Shown here: positions 26,858 to 34,852 of the stretch, piece by piece | Layout of the letters: each line of letters opens with the position of its first letter | Numbering within the stretch: position 1 is the stretch's first letter | NCBI GenBank assembly: GCA_022843625.1 | Contig: JALHNH010000003.1 | Span: forward strand, 1-64,000 | Source: Bryobacter sp. | Lineage (GTDB): Bacteria; Acidobacteriota; Terriglobia; Bryobacterales; Bryobacteraceae | DNA: 64,000 bases | Direction of reading: 5' to 3' | Translations under genes and position numbers: made by a program | The notes under the pieces: model-generated | Told to the model about the DNA's origin: nothing | What the model saw: the letters and a program-made list of their open reading frames with translations, nothing else | Databases searched by the model: none

Positions 26858-27505
26858 TTACTTCTTGTCTGCGAATTCTCCGAGTGTGGTTGCCGTCCAG
26901 GCTCCGTTGGCACCCACTTCCTTGCGGACAGCTTCGACTACTGACTTTGCTACCGGGCCTGACTTGTTTCCAAAAGAACTTCGGATGAAAGTCAGCACTG
27001 CAGCGATTTCTTCGTCGTTGTAGTTGTCTTTCCAGGCTGGCATCTGGGAGTTGTAGGTCTGACCCTTGACGACCATTTCTCCGTTGATGCCGTTGACCAG
27101 AATGGCTGCCAGCCGGCGAACGTCGCCGTTGACATATTCTGAATCGGCCAGTGGTGGAAATTGACCCGCCAGGCCTTTGCCATCTGCCTGATGACATTGA
27201 GTGCAGGCGTTGTAAACTTCCGCGCCAAGCACCAGAGGATTCTGGGGAGCGCTCGGACCTGCAGCACCTGGCCCCGATGCCCGCTCGGAAAGCCCGTTGC
27301 CGGTCCAATCGCCAGCGTAGGTGCCCATGTAGTAGCCTCCCCACATGGTGAACAGGAAGCAGATGATGAGGAAGAGAACCGGGGTTGGTCGGATGCCGTC
27401 CCTTGGTTCCTGCATCTCGCGCATCGCAGCCGTATGCATTTCCATGATGCGGTCTTCCATCTCTGGATCCCGCTTGAATTCCGGTCTTGCTTGATCCGAG
27501 TTCAT
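26858..27505 (-). CDS. Membrane-anchored monohaem cytochrome c, CcoP-like cbb3 subunit
   Basis: 215 residues with one membrane anchor (about 42-62) and a single haem c site, NACTQCHQADGKG (C101, C104, H105), with an axial Met likely in NSQMPAW. It occupies the CcoP place in a ccoN-ccoO-X-ccoI order but has one haem where standard CcoP has two. It may be a reduced CcoP or an electron donor. Its ATG overlaps the ccoO stop by four bases. Confidence 0.82.
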   Translation of the reverse strand: MNSDQARPEFKRDPEMEDRIMEMHTAAMREMQEPRDGIRPTPVLFLIICFLFTMWGGYYMGTYAGDWTGNGLSERASGPGAAGPSAPQNPLVLGAEVYNACTQCHQADGKGLAGQFPPLADSEYVNGDVRRLAAILVNGINGEMVVKGQTYNSQMPAWKDNYNDEEIAAVLTFIRSSFGNKSGPVAKSVVEAVRKEVGANGAWTATTLGEFADKK

Positions 27506-28131
27506 TGTGCAGCCTCCGGGAGTGGAAATGTTTTATTCAGACCCCTCAGATATTCAATCAGGGCCTTACCTCGATCATTTGGCACCAATTGTGTAATCCC
27601 ATTTGTTTGCAAGGGTTCTGGGATCTTGATGACATCGGCGGGGAATGCGCCGGCTGGCAATGCATCGCCGCTTTTCATTTCCGTGAACAGGTAGTTGAAT
27701 CTCGGCATGGTGGAACCCGGCGAGGTGATTTGAGGGTTGTAAAGATGCAGCGCATGCCAAACGACGGATGGCTGTCTTGAGCCGATGCTGGCCAGATCGG
27801 GACCGGTTCGCATTGTGCCAAGCTGGTGCGGCTTTTCGAATATGTAGTCGCGGGGCACGCTGCGGCGGGTTCCCCAGTTGCGTCTTATGTCAGCTCCATA
27901 GCCCTTCATCCGGATCTGCTGGCTATGGCAATAAATACACCCTTGATCGATGTAAACCCCCCGGCCCTTCAACTGTTCTCCGAAATAGGGGACCGGGTAT
28001 TGTGTGCCATCGGCCTTTTTCACTGGTTGTAGCTCACGAAACTGCCAGTTGGGAATGATCACCAGTCCCGTAACCGAGGCGGCGATGGTGAGGAAGACGC
28101 CCACCGACAATCCAATACTTCTACCGATCAT
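27502..28131 (-). CDS. ccoO: cbb3-type cytochrome c oxidase subunit II
   Basis: 209 residues: one N-terminal membrane helix (about 6-26) and a periplasmic monohaem domain with IDQGCIYCHSQQIR (C65, C68, H69). The family blocks RNWGTRRSVPRDYIFE and GTMRTGPDLASIG are present. It passes electrons to CcoN. Its start lies inside the last codons of ccoN (11-base overlap). Confidence 0.93.
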   Translation of the reverse strand: MIGRSIGLSVGVFLTIAASVTGLVIIPNWQFRELQPVKKADGTQYPVPYFGEQLKGRGVYIDQGCIYCHSQQIRMKGYGADIRRNWGTRRSVPRDYIFEKPHQLGTMRTGPDLASIGSRQPSVVWHALHLYNPQITSPGSTMPRFNYLFTEMKSGDALPAGAFPADVIKIPEPLQTNGITQLVPNDRGKALIEYLRGLNKTFPLPEAAQ

Positions 28132-29602
28132 TGTTGAGCTCCTTCTCCTTGTCGAGCAGCATCTTGTAGTCGCGCTCGGTATTTAGCAGCGTTGGGGTAA
28201 CGAAGCGAAGTTTGTGTGGCTGAACGATGCGGATAAAGTTGATCAGGAATGCGACCGTACCGCTCAACAGAATCAGGCCAGCAACTGTTCTCAATATCAG
28301 ATAAGGCTTGGTGAAGGCGACGATATTGAGGAAGGGAATTGCCGGATCGTTCATCATTTGGCCCTGGCGGATGCCAGCCCAGCACATGGCCCCGGCATAA
28401 AGGGCTGTTCCTAACAGGGTGCACCAGAAGTGGATTCGAATCAGCCTGGCGGAACTCCATTCATTACCCGTGAGCCTTGGCATTGCGTAGTACATCATGG
28501 CGAACATGAGAGGTGCGAAGAAGCCATACATGCCGAAATGCACGTGACCGATCGTGTAGTGCGTAAAGTGAGTGATTTCCTGATGGCTGCGCAAAGATTC
28601 AAGCGAACCCTGAAAGCTGGAAAGGGTATAGACCATCGAACCCATTACGGCGAATCGAAGTGTCGGGCTTGTCTTGAGGTGATGGAAGGAGCCCAGCATC
28701 GTCATGTGGTGGTTGATACCGATGGTGATTACGGGGATGAACATCATCATGCTGCCGACCACTCCAACGGTGATGGTCCAGGCTGGAAGCGGACCACCGG
28801 TAAGATGGTGTGTGCCAGCCCAGTTGTAGAAGATTGCATTGGACCAGAATCCGAGCAGTGAAAGGTGGTAGCTGTGGATGGGTTTGCCAATGACTTTGGG
28901 GATGAGATAGTACGCTGCAGCAATGCCTGTAGGCGTAGCGAAGAGGCCAACCACGTTATGTCCGTACCACCAGTTGGCGACGGCCTGGGCTACACCATCT
29001 ACGGCACCCAGATTCGTGCAGGCTTCGGCGGCCAAAACAAGAATTGGAAACCAAATGGTGACGGCCATCAAATACCACTGCGATACGTAGGTGTGGCTGC
29101 TGCGCCGGGTAAAGTACATTCGGAAGTTTGCGATTACGATGAAGACGTAAGGGATCACCAGGAGGGGCATCGCGTAGAGCGGAAACTCAAGTGTTTCGAC
29201 GCCAGTAGATTGGCCCATCAAAACACCGATCGATCCTAGCAGTACGCCCACGTTGAAGATGACGCCGCCGGCGATCAGCAGGGCGGGGAAGGGGATGCGG
29301 GTTTGGCACAAGCGAGCCTGCAGCCAGAGCAGTGTTCCTGAGGCGGCCGTGCCGCCAAAGCCATAAATCGCGGTATCCCAGTGGACTGGACGGATACGGC
29401 CAAATGTGAGCCATTCAATACCGCCCAAAAAATCGGGAGAATGCAGCTTGACCGAACTGATCAGTCCGGCCAGAGTGGCGATGAGAAGCCAGAACAAGGC
29501 ACTTGCCCAATAAATGGTGACTACCCACTCGGCAGACCGGTCCACTTCAATCCGGGAAACGGTTTCTCCTTGCGGATTCATCTCAAGAGCTGTTTCGCTC
29601 AT
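28121..29602 (-). CDS. ccoN: cbb3-type cytochrome c oxidase subunit I
   Basis: 493 residues with about 12 membrane helices. Haem and CuB ligands are recognisable: RPVHWDTAIYGFGG for low-spin haem, WWYGHNVVG, a tyrosine in FYNWAGTHHL suited to the helix-VII cross-linked Tyr, and HYTIGHVHFGMYG. This is the catalytic high-affinity oxygen reductase subunit. It overlaps ccoS by four bases and ccoO by 11. Confidence 0.95.
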   Translation of the reverse strand: MSETALEMNPQGETVSRIEVDRSAEWVVTIYWASALFWLLIATLAGLISSVKLHSPDFLGGIEWLTFGRIRPVHWDTAIYGFGGTAASGTLLWLQARLCQTRIPFPALLIAGGVIFNVGVLLGSIGVLMGQSTGVETLEFPLYAMPLLVIPYVFIVIANFRMYFTRRSSHTYVSQWYLMAVTIWFPILVLAAEACTNLGAVDGVAQAVANWWYGHNVVGLFATPTGIAAAYYLIPKVIGKPIHSYHLSLLGFWSNAIFYNWAGTHHLTGGPLPAWTITVGVVGSMMMFIPVITIGINHHMTMLGSFHHLKTSPTLRFAVMGSMVYTLSSFQGSLESLRSHQEITHFTHYTIGHVHFGMYGFFAPLMFAMMYYAMPRLTGNEWSSARLIRIHFWCTLLGTALYAGAMCWAGIRQGQMMNDPAIPFLNIVAFTKPYLILRTVAGLILLSGTVAFLINFIRIVQPHKLRFVTPTLLNTERDYKMLLDKEKELNNDR

Positions 29603-29814
29603 CTCCGCACCTCCAGCTGTTTCATCAGCGGCGCCTCGCCGGGAAAATAGTCGGTGACCATACCTACCGGCTCTTCGTCGTCAAATATCGATCTGGCACC
29701 TTGCCTCAGATTTTTGAATTCACCCTGCTTGATGGCCCAGGCGAGCAGCCACACCATGGTGACTCCGGCGATTAGCGCGAAGGCCCAGATGAAAATAAAC
29801 ACGTAGAACATCAT
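29599..29814 (-). CDS. ccoS: cbb3 oxidase assembly protein CcoS
   Basis: 71 residues: one N-terminal membrane helix followed by WAIKQGEFKNL and RSIFDDEEP, matching the CcoS pattern of a Trp/Gly/Gln-Phe block and then a double-aspartate end. CcoS is needed for cofactor insertion in cbb3 oxidases. It is usually next to ccoI, but here it leads the operon, in front of ccoN. Two ATG codons lie side by side at the start, preceded by AGAGG. No FNR-type box was found upstream. Confidence 0.78.
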   Translation of the reverse strand: MMFYVFIFIWAFALIAGVTMVWLLAWAIKQGEFKNLRQGARSIFDDEEPVGMVTDYFPGEAPLMKQLEVRR

Positions 29815-29897
29815 TTACCTCTGCGGGTGATGAGGCATTTGAGCAGCCAAAGGCTATGCGTTTGAAAACAAAAGAAAGATCCGGCTGTTAGTCGGCG

Positions 29898-29919
29898 ATT
29901 TGGGGCTTATCGCCCAAAT
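29898..29919 (-). other. Stem-loop in the ccoS upstream region
   Basis: ATTTGGG and CCCAAAT form a perfect seven-pair stem with an eight-base loop, in the 126-base gap between the 125-residue membrane protein and ccoS. No U-run follows on the minus strand, so a classical terminator is doubtful. It may be leader structure or a weak terminator for the upstream gene. Confidence 0.35.
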
Positions 29920-29940
29920 AAATTGGGGCATTTGACCCTG

Positions 29941-30318
29941 TTATTGGTGGCTGTCGCCGCGATTTTCAAAAAGCGGCTCAATTTCCAGTGAAGTAAGAAC
30001 CCAAAGCCCATAGCCGCCGAGCATGCTGCCGAGCGGAACGTTAATGATCGCTAGGGCGCAGACTACCATCCCCATAGTGCGAGCCCAGCCTTGTGCACGA
30101 AGCAGGCCCATGCCTGTCATCACCATCGGCACCGCCAGGAAGATGTTCAGGAATACTATCCCCACCACCATGGGGCCAATGACTGAAGAAAGATCGGAAA
30201 AGGCATTGACCAAGCCGCTTGGTCCGCCGCTGGCAATCATCCAAATTAGGGAAAAGAGGCCGCCGCCAATTCCCATGGCGATTAGTGCAATCGCCAATGC
30301 TCTTAGATGTATTGCCAT
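29941..30318 (-). CDS. Unknown small membrane protein
   Basis: 125 residues with three or four hydrophobic segments (MAIHLRALAIALIAMG, a central FLNIFLAVPMVMTGMGLL, and TMGMVVCALAIINVPLG) and a charged, soluble tail. I do not recognise a family. It stands 12 bases after the glycosyltransferase gene, probably on the same transcript, and 126 bases ahead of ccoS. Confidence 0.65.
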   Translation of the reverse strand: MAIHLRALAIALIAMGIGGGLFSLIWMIASGGPSGLVNAFSDLSSVIGPMVVGIVFLNIFLAVPMVMTGMGLLRAQGWARTMGMVVCALAIINVPLGSMLGGYGLWVLTSLEIEPLFENRGDSHQ

Positions 30319-30330
30319 TCCTAATCTATT

Positions 30331-31533
30331 CTATCCATTCCATTTTTTGAAAAACCTGTAGCCTGAGAATGCTACCACGGCAGTCCATATCCAGATTCTC
30401 ATAAGTTGGTCTTCGTACCAAGCGCCACTGAGCCTCCAGCCGATCATCGGGTCGTAGGCGAGGGGGAGTAACGCCATTGGGAGAAGCCAAGGCAAAGGAT
30501 TCCATCGGCTTAACGCCAGGAAAGGAAGCAGCCATCCCAGATACCACAAATGTATGTTGGCTGAGAAGGCGAGAAAGATTGTCAGAAAGCAAATGACGGA
30601 TTCGGCCATGCCAAGTTTTAAGAATGGAAGGCTTGCGCTGGTGAAAGCGGCAATTCCGATGGCCTGAGTCTTGTCAGAGAGGAATCGATAGAGGAAAGCG
30701 TTATTCTGCCAGCCGCCCAGGAAACCGGTCGTAAATCGGATTTTGGTTACCCACTCGCTCGGCGGCATCAGGAGGAGGCAACTTGCTAACAGTAAGGTGT
30801 AGGCTAATAGGCCGGCGGTGGAAAATCGTTGCGCTAGCCAGAGTGGAACCAGCAGAAGCGGCCACCATTTCGTGAGGGTCGCCAGGCCTAGCCAGATCCA
30901 AGTACTTGCTCCTTTGCTCACGAATGCGGCGAAGAGCAAAAGGATCAGCCACGAGTCGCTGTGGCCGTTCATCCAATATTCATAGATGCTGAGCGGGCTC
31001 CAGGCGAGGATCATCCAGCGCCAGAGCGGCCAGCGCTGCCGCCAGGCAAGGATTAAGAGCAGTGCTTCGGCCAGGGTTGAAGAGGTCTTCATCGGCAAAC
31101 CAGTCTGATACGTTGCCCAGTGGGCAACCTCAAGAACCGGCCCGTAAACAGCAGAGAAGTCGTAACCAGGGATGCGCCGATCTTGAGCTCCAAGTATTGC
31201 CGGACTCGTGCGGTAGGGGTTGAGGCCTCTTGAGATCGTTTCTGCTTCCCACTTGTAGCGGAGGTGGTCGTCGCTCAGACTGGACGGAAGGGTGAAGGCC
31301 AACAAACGAAAAGAGATTGCTGCGAGGACTACAACTCTTTGAAAGTGTTGCGATTCCGGCACACGTGATGCGACCCAGAGTCCCGAAAAATAAAAAAGAT
31401 AAGTTATACTGTATCCGACACTTATAGACGTAATCCGCGCCGCTTCGTCGTCTGTCCAGAATGTGCCAAGGGCCAGCACTGCCAAAAAAGCAGCAGCCAG
31501 CCCAGCCAGGATCGAATGGGAGTAGTGGACCAA
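30331..31533 (-). CDS. GT-C type polyprenyl-sugar mannosyl/glycosyltransferase (membrane)
   Basis: About 400 residues with roughly ten membrane helices. The first extracytoplasmic loop has SDDHLRYKWEAETISRGLNPYR, the DD-RY-WE-NPY pattern of GT-C glycosyltransferases that use lipid-linked sugar donors. The frame is open to 31602, but that would overlap the divergent GT2 gene. TTG at 31533 avoids the overlap, though its ribosome site is poor, so the start is uncertain. Its role may be in lipid or surface glycan synthesis. Substrate unknown. Confidence 0.72.
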   Translation of the reverse strand: MVHYSHSILAGLAAAFLAVLALGTFWTDDEAARITSISVGYSITYLFYFSGLWVASRVPESQHFQRVVVLAAISFRLLAFTLPSSLSDDHLRYKWEAETISRGLNPYRTSPAILGAQDRRIPGYDFSAVYGPVLEVAHWATYQTGLPMKTSSTLAEALLLILAWRQRWPLWRWMILAWSPLSIYEYWMNGHSDSWLILLLFAAFVSKGASTWIWLGLATLTKWWPLLLVPLWLAQRFSTAGLLAYTLLLASCLLLMPPSEWVTKIRFTTGFLGGWQNNAFLYRFLSDKTQAIGIAAFTSASLPFLKLGMAESVICFLTIFLAFSANIHLWYLGWLLPFLALSRWNPLPWLLPMALLPLAYDPMIGWRLSGAWYEDQLMRIWIWTAVVAFSGYRFFKKWNG

Positions 31534-31543
31534 GTCACCTATT

Positions 31544-33145
31544 ATGCTAACCGGCTCTTCTTCTACGACTGAAAAACTGATTGACGCGCTTTTTGATGAC
31601 ACCTTCGCAGGTGTTCATTCTCTTGCGGCTTTCGATTATCTCATCCTGATTCCATACTTCGTCATGCTTGCGGTGTTGAGCTTTTATGGCTGTCACCGTT
31701 TCGCCATGATCAGCGGCTATTTCAAGGGCAAGAAGAACATGCCGAAAGAGCCATCCCGCAATTTTTCGGAACTTCCCAAGGTCACGATCCAGCTTCCTCT
31801 CTTCAACGAGCGCTACGTTGTTGAGCGTTTGCTTGAGAGTGCCAGCAAGGTTCGCTATCCGGAGGGTCTGCTCCAGATCCAGATTCTCGATGACTCGACC
31901 GACGACACAGCCCCGTTTACCGAAGCTCTTGTCGCCACTTATGTGGAACGCGGCTTCAACATGGAATACCGACATCGCAAGAATCGCAAAGGCTACAAAG
32001 CGGGCGCATTACAGGCCGGGATTCCGACTGCCACCGGGGAACTGATCGCCATCTTTGATGCAGACTTTGTGATCCCCGAAGACTTTCTCGAAAAAACAGT
32101 CCATCACTTTACCGACGAAAAAGTGGGTGTTGTACAGACGCGCTGGACCTATCTCAATCGGCACTTCAACCTTTTGACTGAAGTGCAGACCATGCTTCTC
32201 GACGGCCACTTCATTCTAGAGCACGGCGCGCGGGCCGGTAACGGACTTTTCTTTAACTTCAACGGCACCGCCGGGATTATGCGCAAGGCAATGATCGAAG
32301 ATGCCGGTGGCTGGCAGCACGACACCCTTACTGAAGATAGCGATCTTAGCTACCGTGCACAGTTGAAGGGATGGCGCTTCGTTTACCTTCCCCATGTGGA
32401 ATGCCCCTCCGAGTTGCCGGTAGAAACCTACAGCTTTCAGGTGCAGCAGTCTCGTTGGGCCAAGGGCTTGACGCAGTGTGCCAAGAAGTTGCTGCGAATG
32501 ATTCTCGATACCAAGCTGCCGTGGCGAGTCAAACTGGAAGCGATCTGCCACCTCACTCCGAACATTTCATATCCTTTGATGATCCTCGTTTCGGCACTGA
32601 TGCTGCCGGTGATGATTGTCCGCTTTTACATGGGTCCGCTGGAGATGCTCCTGATCGACTTCCCGCTGATTATTGCGAATTTTGTCAGTCTGACTGCCTT
32701 CTATTTAATTGCCCAGCGTGAAATTGATCCCGTAGGCTGGAAGCGCACGATCTGGTTTATGCCTGCCTTGATGGCTGCAGGTGTTGCGCTCACCATTAGC
32801 AATACCAAAGCTGTGATTGAAGCTCTCATGGGGGTTGAAACCAGCTTCGCTCGTACCGCCAAGTACAATTTGAGCGACAAGAAGGTAAAGCTCGAACAGG
32901 TAGAGTATCGCCGAAAGAGCGGTTGGTTGCCCTTCGCTGAAATCGCTATGGGAACTGTTTTTGCAGCGATGGTTTACTACTGCGTTGAGTCGCTCAACCT
33001 TTTGAGCATTCCGTTTCTGATGATCTTCGTCAGCGGCTATTACTGGGCAGGCTTTACAACTCTCTGGCAGGAATACCAGGGGCTGATGCAGTTCAAGGCG
33101 GCTAAAGCAGCGCTTGAAGCCGTTCCGCAGCAGACAAACCACTAA
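31544..33145 (+). CDS. Family 2 membrane glycosyltransferase (cellulose synthase-like)
   Basis: 533 residues. A membrane helix near residues 30-55 is followed by the GT2 catalytic domain: VTIQLPLFNERYVVERLL, ILDDSTDDT, IFDADFVIP, LTEDSDLSYR and QVQQSRWAKG (the D-DxD-D-QxxRW set). Four or more helices lie at the C-terminus. It processively adds or transfers sugars to a lipid or polysaccharide at the membrane. The start has no clear ribosome site. The last 44 bases overlap the tail of the convergent flavoprotein gene. Confidence 0.88.
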   Translation: MLTGSSSTTEKLIDALFDDTFAGVHSLAAFDYLILIPYFVMLAVLSFYGCHRFAMISGYFKGKKNMPKEPSRNFSELPKVTIQLPLFNERYVVERLLESASKVRYPEGLLQIQILDDSTDDTAPFTEALVATYVERGFNMEYRHRKNRKGYKAGALQAGIPTATGELIAIFDADFVIPEDFLEKTVHHFTDEKVGVVQTRWTYLNRHFNLLTEVQTMLLDGHFILEHGARAGNGLFFNFNGTAGIMRKAMIEDAGGWQHDTLTEDSDLSYRAQLKGWRFVYLPHVECPSELPVETYSFQVQQSRWAKGLTQCAKKLLRMILDTKLPWRVKLEAICHLTPNISYPLMILVSALMLPVMIVRFYMGPLEMLLIDFPLIIANFVSLTAFYLIAQREIDPVGWKRTIWFMPALMAAGVALTISNTKAVIEALMGVETSFARTAKYNLSDKKVKLEQVEYRRKSGWLPFAEIAMGTVFAAMVYYCVESLNLLSIPFLMIFVSGYYWAGFTTLWQEYQGLMQFKAAKAALEAVPQQTNH

Positions 33146-34043
33146 GGGCTGCGCCTTCGATACGGGATTCTCCAAAGGCGTCACCAGCCAGAACCAGCGG
33201 GGCTGGAGCGGTTACGACAAAGCTTCTGTCATCGTGCATCACGGAAGGCTTTGAGTATTTCCAGCGGTGCAGTTTCCAGGCACTGACCTTGTAGCCAGCC
33301 AGCAGTTTCTCAGCCACCTCTTCGGCGTTCGTTTCCCAGTTGTCCAGGCTGAATTTGGGGCCGGCGTGGATCGTAATCGAGTTTGCAACGGTTGAGATTC
33401 CCTTGCGGTTGTTGTCAGAGATCCAGGATATCGGCTCCGAGTCTGCGATCTGGATAGCACCGGGTTCGGGGAGATTTGCTGGCTCTTCGAGAATCGCCAT
33501 TACAGCGATACAGCGTTCGTATTCGATTCTCTTGAGTGCAAGTTCTTCTGATTCCTTCAGATCAAAATCGAGTAGTGCAAGAGTCTGGGGAACTGGAGTT
33601 GTGACGATGAGAGCGTCCGCTGTCAGCGTCTCGTCAAAATCGGTTTCAAGCGTCCACTGATTCCCGGAGGCGATGATGTGGCTGACTTTTACTCCACAGC
33701 GAAGATCGATACCCTGTGCCAGATGGGCCGGGATCGCGTTGATTCCGGACTGACCGATGAAGCGCGGGTGGCCATCCTGCTGGCCATTAAAGCCATTGCT
33801 CCAGACACGCACCAGACCTTTCGCCTGCCAGGCACGTTGAAAGGCAGCGAAGCGCTCGTGCCGGACGGTAAAGAACTGGGCACCGTAGTCAAAGAGAGCT
33901 CCTTCAAAGGGGCGCGTGGCCATGCGGCCCCCGGGGCGATTGCCCTTGTCCAGGACTGTTACGGCAATTCCGGCCATGCGTAATTGCTGCGCGGCCATCA
34001 GTCCACTGATGCCGGCTCCGACGATCACAACTTGTTTTTGCAC
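33102..34043 (-). CDS. FAD-dependent oxidoreductase, renalase-like
   Basis: 313 residues. The N-terminal Rossmann motif is VVIVGAGISGLMAAQQL, with E/D-type ribose contact VTVLDKGNRPGGRM and the FAD-end motif VLAGDAFGESRIEGAALSGLSAAERL. Length and motifs match bacterial renalase-like amine oxidases, which oxidise NAD(P)H isomers or similar. No signal peptide. Its 3' end overlaps the GT2 gene by 44 bases in antisense. Confidence 0.85.
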   Translation of the reverse strand: MQKQVVIVGAGISGLMAAQQLRMAGIAVTVLDKGNRPGGRMATRPFEGALFDYGAQFFTVRHERFAAFQRAWQAKGLVRVWSNGFNGQQDGHPRFIGQSGINAIPAHLAQGIDLRCGVKVSHIIASGNQWTLETDFDETLTADALIVTTPVPQTLALLDFDLKESEELALKRIEYERCIAVMAILEEPANLPEPGAIQIADSEPISWISDNNRKGISTVANSITIHAGPKFSLDNWETNAEEVAEKLLAGYKVSAWKLHRWKYSKPSVMHDDRSFVVTAPAPLVLAGDAFGESRIEGAALSGLSAAERLQALL

Positions 34044-34087
34044 AAAACTCTATTTTCCACCGAAAATGTTACAGAGAGATCAAAGCG

Positions 34088-34852
34088 ATGTATATGGTGC
34101 GAGTTTCGGGGCTTTTAGAGGATTTTGGCGAGTGGCCAATTGACGGGGCGGAGGAGCGTCCCGGCGAAACCTGGGTCTATTTCTCGAACCGGGTGGTGGC
34201 CGGGTCTTTTGCCAAAGCTCATTCGTCGAAGACGGAACGGGCCAGGTGGGAAGTGAATCTGGCGTGGCAGGAGGAGTGGGTGGCCAAGCCCGTGGGGGCG
34301 CGGTGGTGGATTGCGCCTGATGGAGATGATGTGGTGCCCGAGGGCAGGCACCGGCTGGGAATGCGCAAAGGACTGGTTTTCGGAGCTGGAGATCACGATA
34401 CGACTTGTGGCTGCCTTGAGATGATGGAGCGGATCGACTTCTCGGGGAAACGGGTCTTTGATCTGGGCACCGGGACGGGGATCCTGTCGGAAGCCGCCAA
34501 GGTCCTGGGTGCAGCCAGTGCCATCGCATGCGATCTGGAGGCCGATGCCGCCAAGATGGCACATGAGCGCGGCGTTTCTGCTTATCAGGGCCCGAGCTTC
34601 GCCATGCCTGACGGCCGCTTTGAAGTTCTACTGGTGAATGTGCCGGGCTATGTTCACCTCGATCTGGCTCCTGAGTATTCTCGCCTGCTTCAAGGTGACG
34701 GAATGCTATTGCTCAGTGGTTACTACGAATGGCAGGCAGAGCGGATCGAAGCGGCTTTGCCTGAGTTTCAGAAGCTCGATCAGATTGTGCGCGGGGATGG
34801 CTGGGTTGCTTCGATTTTTTCGCATGCCCGGGCGACGGCATCTTCCGACTGA
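34088..34852 (+). CDS. PrmA-like ribosomal protein L11 methyltransferase family protein
   Basis: 254 residues. The SAM-binding motif is VFDLGTGTGIL (near 122-132), preceded by VFGAGDHDTTCGCLEMME, the PrmA FG-GxHxTT block with Asp for the usual Thr/His spacing. The usual catalytic NILA-PL loop reads VNVPGYV here, so activity on L11 is not assured. AGAGAG lies nine bases before the ATG. The 3' end overlaps the convergent glycosyltransferase by 73 bases. Confidence 0.78.
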   Translation: MYMVRVSGLLEDFGEWPIDGAEERPGETWVYFSNRVVAGSFAKAHSSKTERARWEVNLAWQEEWVAKPVGARWWIAPDGDDVVPEGRHRLGMRKGLVFGAGDHDTTCGCLEMMERIDFSGKRVFDLGTGTGILSEAAKVLGAASAIACDLEADAAKMAHERGVSAYQGPSFAMPDGRFEVLLVNVPGYVHLDLAPEYSRLLQGDGMLLLSGYYEWQAERIEAALPEFQKLDQIVRGDGWVASIFSHARATASSD

